Part shown: positions 6,452-7,967 of the stretch, piece after piece
Position numbering within the stretch: position 1 is the stretch's first letter
Layout of the letters: every line of letters starts with the position of its first letter
Assembly: GCA_014729375.1 (NCBI GenBank)
Contig: WJKA01000206.1
Coordinates: forward strand, 1 to 7,967
DNA from: Chitinivibrionales bacterium
Lineage (GTDB): Bacteria > Fibrobacterota > Chitinivibrionia > Chitinivibrionales > WJKA01
Direction of reading: 5' to 3'
DNA: 7,967 bases
The notes under the pieces: model-generated
What the model was told of the DNA's origin: nothing
What the model saw: only the letters and a program-made list of their open reading frames with translations
Database searches by the model: none
Program-made: the position numbers and the translations under genes

Positions 6452-7483
6452 CTAAAATTGGCGAAGAAAACGGATGTCGTTTTCAAAAAACAGTCGTATG
6501 TCATCAATAGTATATTTCAATAATGCAATTCGTTCTATACCCATGCCGAAAGCAAAACCCGTATAGTGCTCGCTATCGATTCCGCCGGAGGCAAGGACAT
6601 TCGGATGGACCATTCCTGCGCCGAGTATTTCGAGCCAGCCGCTCTGCTTGCACACCGAACAGCCCGCGCCTTTACAGAGAAAACATTCGATATCGATTTC
6701 TACGCTCGGCTCGGTAAAAGGAAAAAAGCTCGGACGGATCTTGATATGTGTTTTTTCATCAAAGAACCGGCGGGCAAACCAGAGGAGCGTGCCTTTCAGG
6801 TCTGCAAATGAAACGTCACGATCAACATAAAGACCTTCAACCTGGTGAAAAATGCAATAGCTGCGTGAGCTGATTTCTTCGTGACGGTAGACCCGGCCGG
6901 GCATGATGCAGCGAATGGGCGGCTGTTGTTCCTCCATTATCCGGATTTGCACGGGCGACGTGTGTGTTCGAAGAACAACCTCGGGAGATACAAGAAATGT
7001 GTCCTGCATGTCGCGTGCCGGGTGGTGCGGCGGGAAATTGAGCGCGGCAAAATTGTAAAAATCCGATTCTACATCCGGCCCATACGCAACATCAAATCCC
7101 ATGGAAATGAAAATATCCCTGATTTCATTGCGGATTTTTGTCAGCGGATGTATGCTTCCATGCGGAAAAGGGTATCCGGGCAGCGATGGGTCAAACGGGG
7201 ATGATTGTTGGTCGCCGCGCGCTTTTTTCTGCCGGGTGCGGGAGGAAAATGCCTGCTCTGTTTCGGCACGAAGCTGATTTGCGCGCGCACCGTATTCTTT
7301 CCGACGCTCTGCGGGAATGTTTTTCAGACCTTTGAGTAGCGCGCGCAGCGCTCCCTTTTTCCCAAGATACTTTATCCGGAACGATTCAAGAGCCGCAGAA
7401 TCGGTGGCAGACTCAAGGTCGGAAAAAATCTTTTTCCGGAGCGTGTCAAGGTTTTCGAGTGTGCTTGCATCCTCCCGTGCCAT
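6452..7483 (-). CDS. pheS: Phenylalanine--tRNA ligase alpha subunit
   Basis: Catalytic alpha subunit of PheRS; it activates phenylalanine with ATP and transfers it to tRNA(Phe). From the ATG at 7483 it has 343 residues. The N-terminal coiled-coil arm that contacts tRNA is about 5-90, with KYLGKKG (38-44). The class II catalytic core follows: HPL (112-114), FDVAYGPDVESDFYNF (130-145), the FPPHHPARDMQDTF stretch (150-163), motif 2 around GRVYR (196-200) and FHQVEG (212-217), and motif 3 GFAFGMGIERIALLKY (309-324). C267, C270, C275 and C278 form a CxxC-x4-CxxC loop seen in many non-enterobacterial PheS. Starting at TTG 7513 would add ten residues and overlap rplT; neither start has a clear Shine-Dalgarno, and ATG fits the family start better. 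It lies between rplT and pheT, the common order. Confidence 0.97.
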   Translation of the reverse strand: MAREDASTLENLDTLRKKIFSDLESATDSAALESFRIKYLGKKGALRALLKGLKNIPAERRKEYGARANQLRAETEQAFSSRTRQKKARGDQQSSPFDPSLPGYPFPHGSIHPLTKIRNEIRDIFISMGFDVAYGPDVESDFYNFAALNFPPHHPARDMQDTFLVSPEVVLRTHTSPVQIRIMEEQQPPIRCIMPGRVYRHEEISSRSYCIFHQVEGLYVDRDVSFADLKGTLLWFARRFFDEKTHIKIRPSFFPFTEPSVEIDIECFLCKGAGCSVCKQSGWLEILGAGMVHPNVLASGGIDSEHYTGFAFGMGIERIALLKYTIDDIRLFFENDIRFLRQF

Positions 7484-7493
7484 AAACAGATGA

Positions 7494-7841
7494 TTATGCG
7501 GTGACCTGCTCAATCAACTGTGTGAATGATTCGGGTTCATTCACCGCCAGATGAGCAAGTGTTTTCCGGTTGAGCGTGACACCCTTTTTGTTAAGGCCAT
7601 CAATCAATTTTGCATAGGTAGTCCCGTTCTGACGGGCTGCTGCATTGATCCGCATTATCCAGAGAGAGCGAAAGTTGCGCTTCTTCTGCTTCCTTCCGGC
7701 ATAGGAATATGTTCCCGCTCTGACCACAGCATCCTTGGCCGTGCGAATACAGTTTTTGCGTTTACCGAAATATCCTCTGGCCGATTTGATAATCCGTTTT
7801 CGTCGTGCGCGTGAAGCAACACGTGTTTTGGCTCGTGGCAT
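7494..7841 (-). CDS. rplT: Large-subunit ribosomal protein L20 (bL20)
   Basis: bL20 is a 23S rRNA-binding protein needed for early 50S assembly; in some bacteria it also represses its own operon. The 115-residue length fits the family (117-118 in E. coli). The basic N-terminal arm MPRAKTRVASRARRKRIIKSARGYFGKRKN (split here as residues 1-18 and 19-30) is unmistakable, followed by YSYAGRKQKKRNFRSLWI (45-62), RINAAARQNGTTYAKLI (64-80) and NRKTLAHLAVNEPESF (91-106). The ATG at 7841 has an ideal AAGGAG (7848-7853) 6 bases upstream. It follows rpmI after 38 bases and precedes pheS by 10 bases, the usual rpmI-rplT-pheS layout. Any bL20 control site would lie upstream of this window. Confidence 0.98.
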   Translation of the reverse strand: MPRAKTRVASRARRKRIIKSARGYFGKRKNCIRTAKDAVVRAGTYSYAGRKQKKRNFRSLWIMRINAAARQNGTTYAKLIDGLNKKGVTLNRKTLAHLAVNEPESFTQLIEQVTA

Positions 7842-7879
7842 CTGATACTCCTTGTGTCTGTTTTAGTAATCGTTTATTG

Positions 7880-7967
7880 TCATTGACCAAGCATCTGACG
7901 GATTCGCTTATCCTGCGTTGAATCAACCAGACCGGATTTTCTCAGGGTCCGTTTTCGTTATGTCGAT
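7880..7967 (-). CDS. rpmI: Large-subunit ribosomal protein L35 (bL35), C-terminal end, with an in-frame stop near the edge
   Basis: The last 25 codons of a bL35-like frame end at TGA 7880-7882: RKRTLRKSGLVDSTQDKRIR, then QMLGQ. The KRxLRKS-LVD pattern and the RIRQML ending fit bL35 tails, and rpmI is the expected gene before rplT. The gene start is beyond the right edge. Upstream of these codons the same frame meets TAA at 7958-7960, where a lysine or arginine would be expected. Either one changed base (AAA to TAA) or one missing base near 7958-7961 would explain this; with one added A the frame would read R-H-K-R-K-R, typical of bL35. Because the problem lies within ten bases of the edge, a sequence or assembly error is the simplest reading, but a real lesion is not excluded. 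Confidence 0.8.

Noticed and set aside
7484..7513. Ten-residue longer PheS starting at TTG 7513, overlapping the end of rplT
   Set aside because: No RBS, rare start codon, and ATG 7483 gives a normal family N-terminus.
1..7967. Mobile element, CRISPR array, tRNA, rRNA, defence or toxin-antitoxin system
   Set aside because: No arrays of spaced repeats, transposase-like frames, terminal repeats or tRNA folds were seen; the window is filled by conserved housekeeping genes.

Overview
This 7,967-base window is a compact block of bacterial housekeeping genes, all read from the minus strand. In transcription order, from high to low coordinates, it holds: the end of rpmI (ribosomal protein L35), rplT (L20), pheS and pheT (the two subunits of phenylalanyl-tRNA synthetase), zapB and zapA (cell-division-ring factors), rny (RNase Y), a ymdB-type metallophosphoesterase, and the first 216 codons of xseA (exodeoxyribonuclease VII large subunit), which runs off the left edge. 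No gene on the plus strand is convincing; the long plus-strand frames all lie opposite well-recognised genes.

The organism is a bacterium of moderate GC. ZapB and ZapA together with RNase Y, YmdB and XseA suggest a Gram-negative lineage outside the Gammaproteobacteria. From memory, the order zapB-zapA-(6S RNA)-rny-ymdB-xseA resembles Geobacter-like Desulfobacterota, but Fibrobacterota-like or candidate-phylum groups are also possible, and the sequence alone does not settle it.

Layout: 7880-7967 rpmI tail; 7494-7841 rplT; 6452-7483 pheS; 4052-6436 pheT. These form the conserved translation cluster that usually also carries infC upstream. The 177-base gap at 3875-4051 holds a near-consensus sigma70-type promoter that starts five bases after the pheT stop. 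It has a perfect 10-bp palindrome in its spacer, a second dyad over the expected start site, and a stable GNRA-capped hairpin in a leader of about 138 nt. This starts a second unit, zapB (TTG start) at 3611-3874, zapA at 3263-3577, then rny, ymdB and xseA. The 133-base zapA-rny gap carries a GC-rich stem-loop, an AT-rich dyad and a strong RBS that might pair with upstream sequence. The 111-base rny-ymdB gap has a 9-bp inverted repeat. ymdB and xseA overlap by an ATGA.

Together the genes link protein synthesis (L35, L20, PheRS), septum assembly (ZapA/ZapB), mRNA turnover (RNase Y, YmdB) and DNA repair (ExoVII). I found no new mobile, defence or biosynthetic system. The points worth a second look are the regulatory gaps and an in-frame stop in rpmI ten bases from the right edge, which is most simply a sequence error near a contig end.
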